Shown piece after piece: positions 6,532-8,449 of a stretch of 8,449 nucleotides of DNA. Position 1 is the first letter of the stretch. Each line of letters starts with the position of its first letter. Under the pieces are notes generated by a model. The model was not told where the DNA came from. It worked only from the letters and a program-made list of their open reading frames with translations, and made no database searches. Source of the DNA: an uncultured bacterium (lineage in GTDB: Bacteria > Methylomirabilota > Methylomirabilia > Rokubacteriales > CSP1-6); the NCBI GenBank assembly GCA_946479205.1, contig CAMLFJ010000112.1:1-8449 (forward strand), in the 5' to 3' direction. The position numbers and the translations under genes were made by a program.

Positions 6532-8449
<1,918 letters not shown>

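Overview
This window is a GC-rich (by eye around 70%) bacterial chromosome segment. Every gene reads on the + strand and they are packed almost end to end. It looks like core housekeeping sequence: I see no mobile element, CRISPR array, tRNA or rRNA. The gene set, strong G/C preference at third codon positions, many GTG starts and an envelope M16 peptidase pair suggest a Gram-negative, non-model lineage. Candidates are the Rokubacteria/Methylomirabilota or a deltaproteobacterial-type group. This lineage call is only an inference from gene order and protein character.

Layout. Positions 1-2794 hold an envelope-proteolysis block: the C-terminal part of an M16 peptidase cut by the window edge, a second M16 protein (791-2092) with a signal peptide but a destroyed zinc site, and a rhomboid intramembrane protease (2099-2794). 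The two M16 proteins look like complementary halves of a heterodimeric protease. A GC-rich hairpin overlaps the rhomboid stop codon. It is followed by the only sizeable gap (2795-2987), which holds a perfect TATAAT -10 hexamer, a small SD-containing hairpin and a plausible 38-codon leader ORF whose stop overlaps the next start.

Positions 2988-6522 hold tlyA (S4 plus FtsJ-type RNA 2'-O-methyltransferase), nadK (NAD kinase) and recN (SMC-like DNA repair ATPase), a commonly seen bacterial grouping. The genes overlap by 4 bases (tlyA/nadK) or are 35 bases apart (nadK/recN). After a 9-base gap, secA (preprotein translocase ATPase) starts at 6532 and runs off the right edge, with 639 codons visible.

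How the genes work together. The first block is probably one transcription unit for protein turnover at the envelope. The second begins at the TATAAT promoter and combines ribosome modification, NADP supply, double-strand-break repair and, at its end, protein export. Three junctions use the same GTGA stop/start overlap, pointing to translational coupling. I found no clearly undescribed system. The points most worth a second look are the split active sites of the M16 pair, the leader ORF and hairpin before tlyA, the basic N-terminal tail on TlyA, and an 18-residue insertion in SecA.
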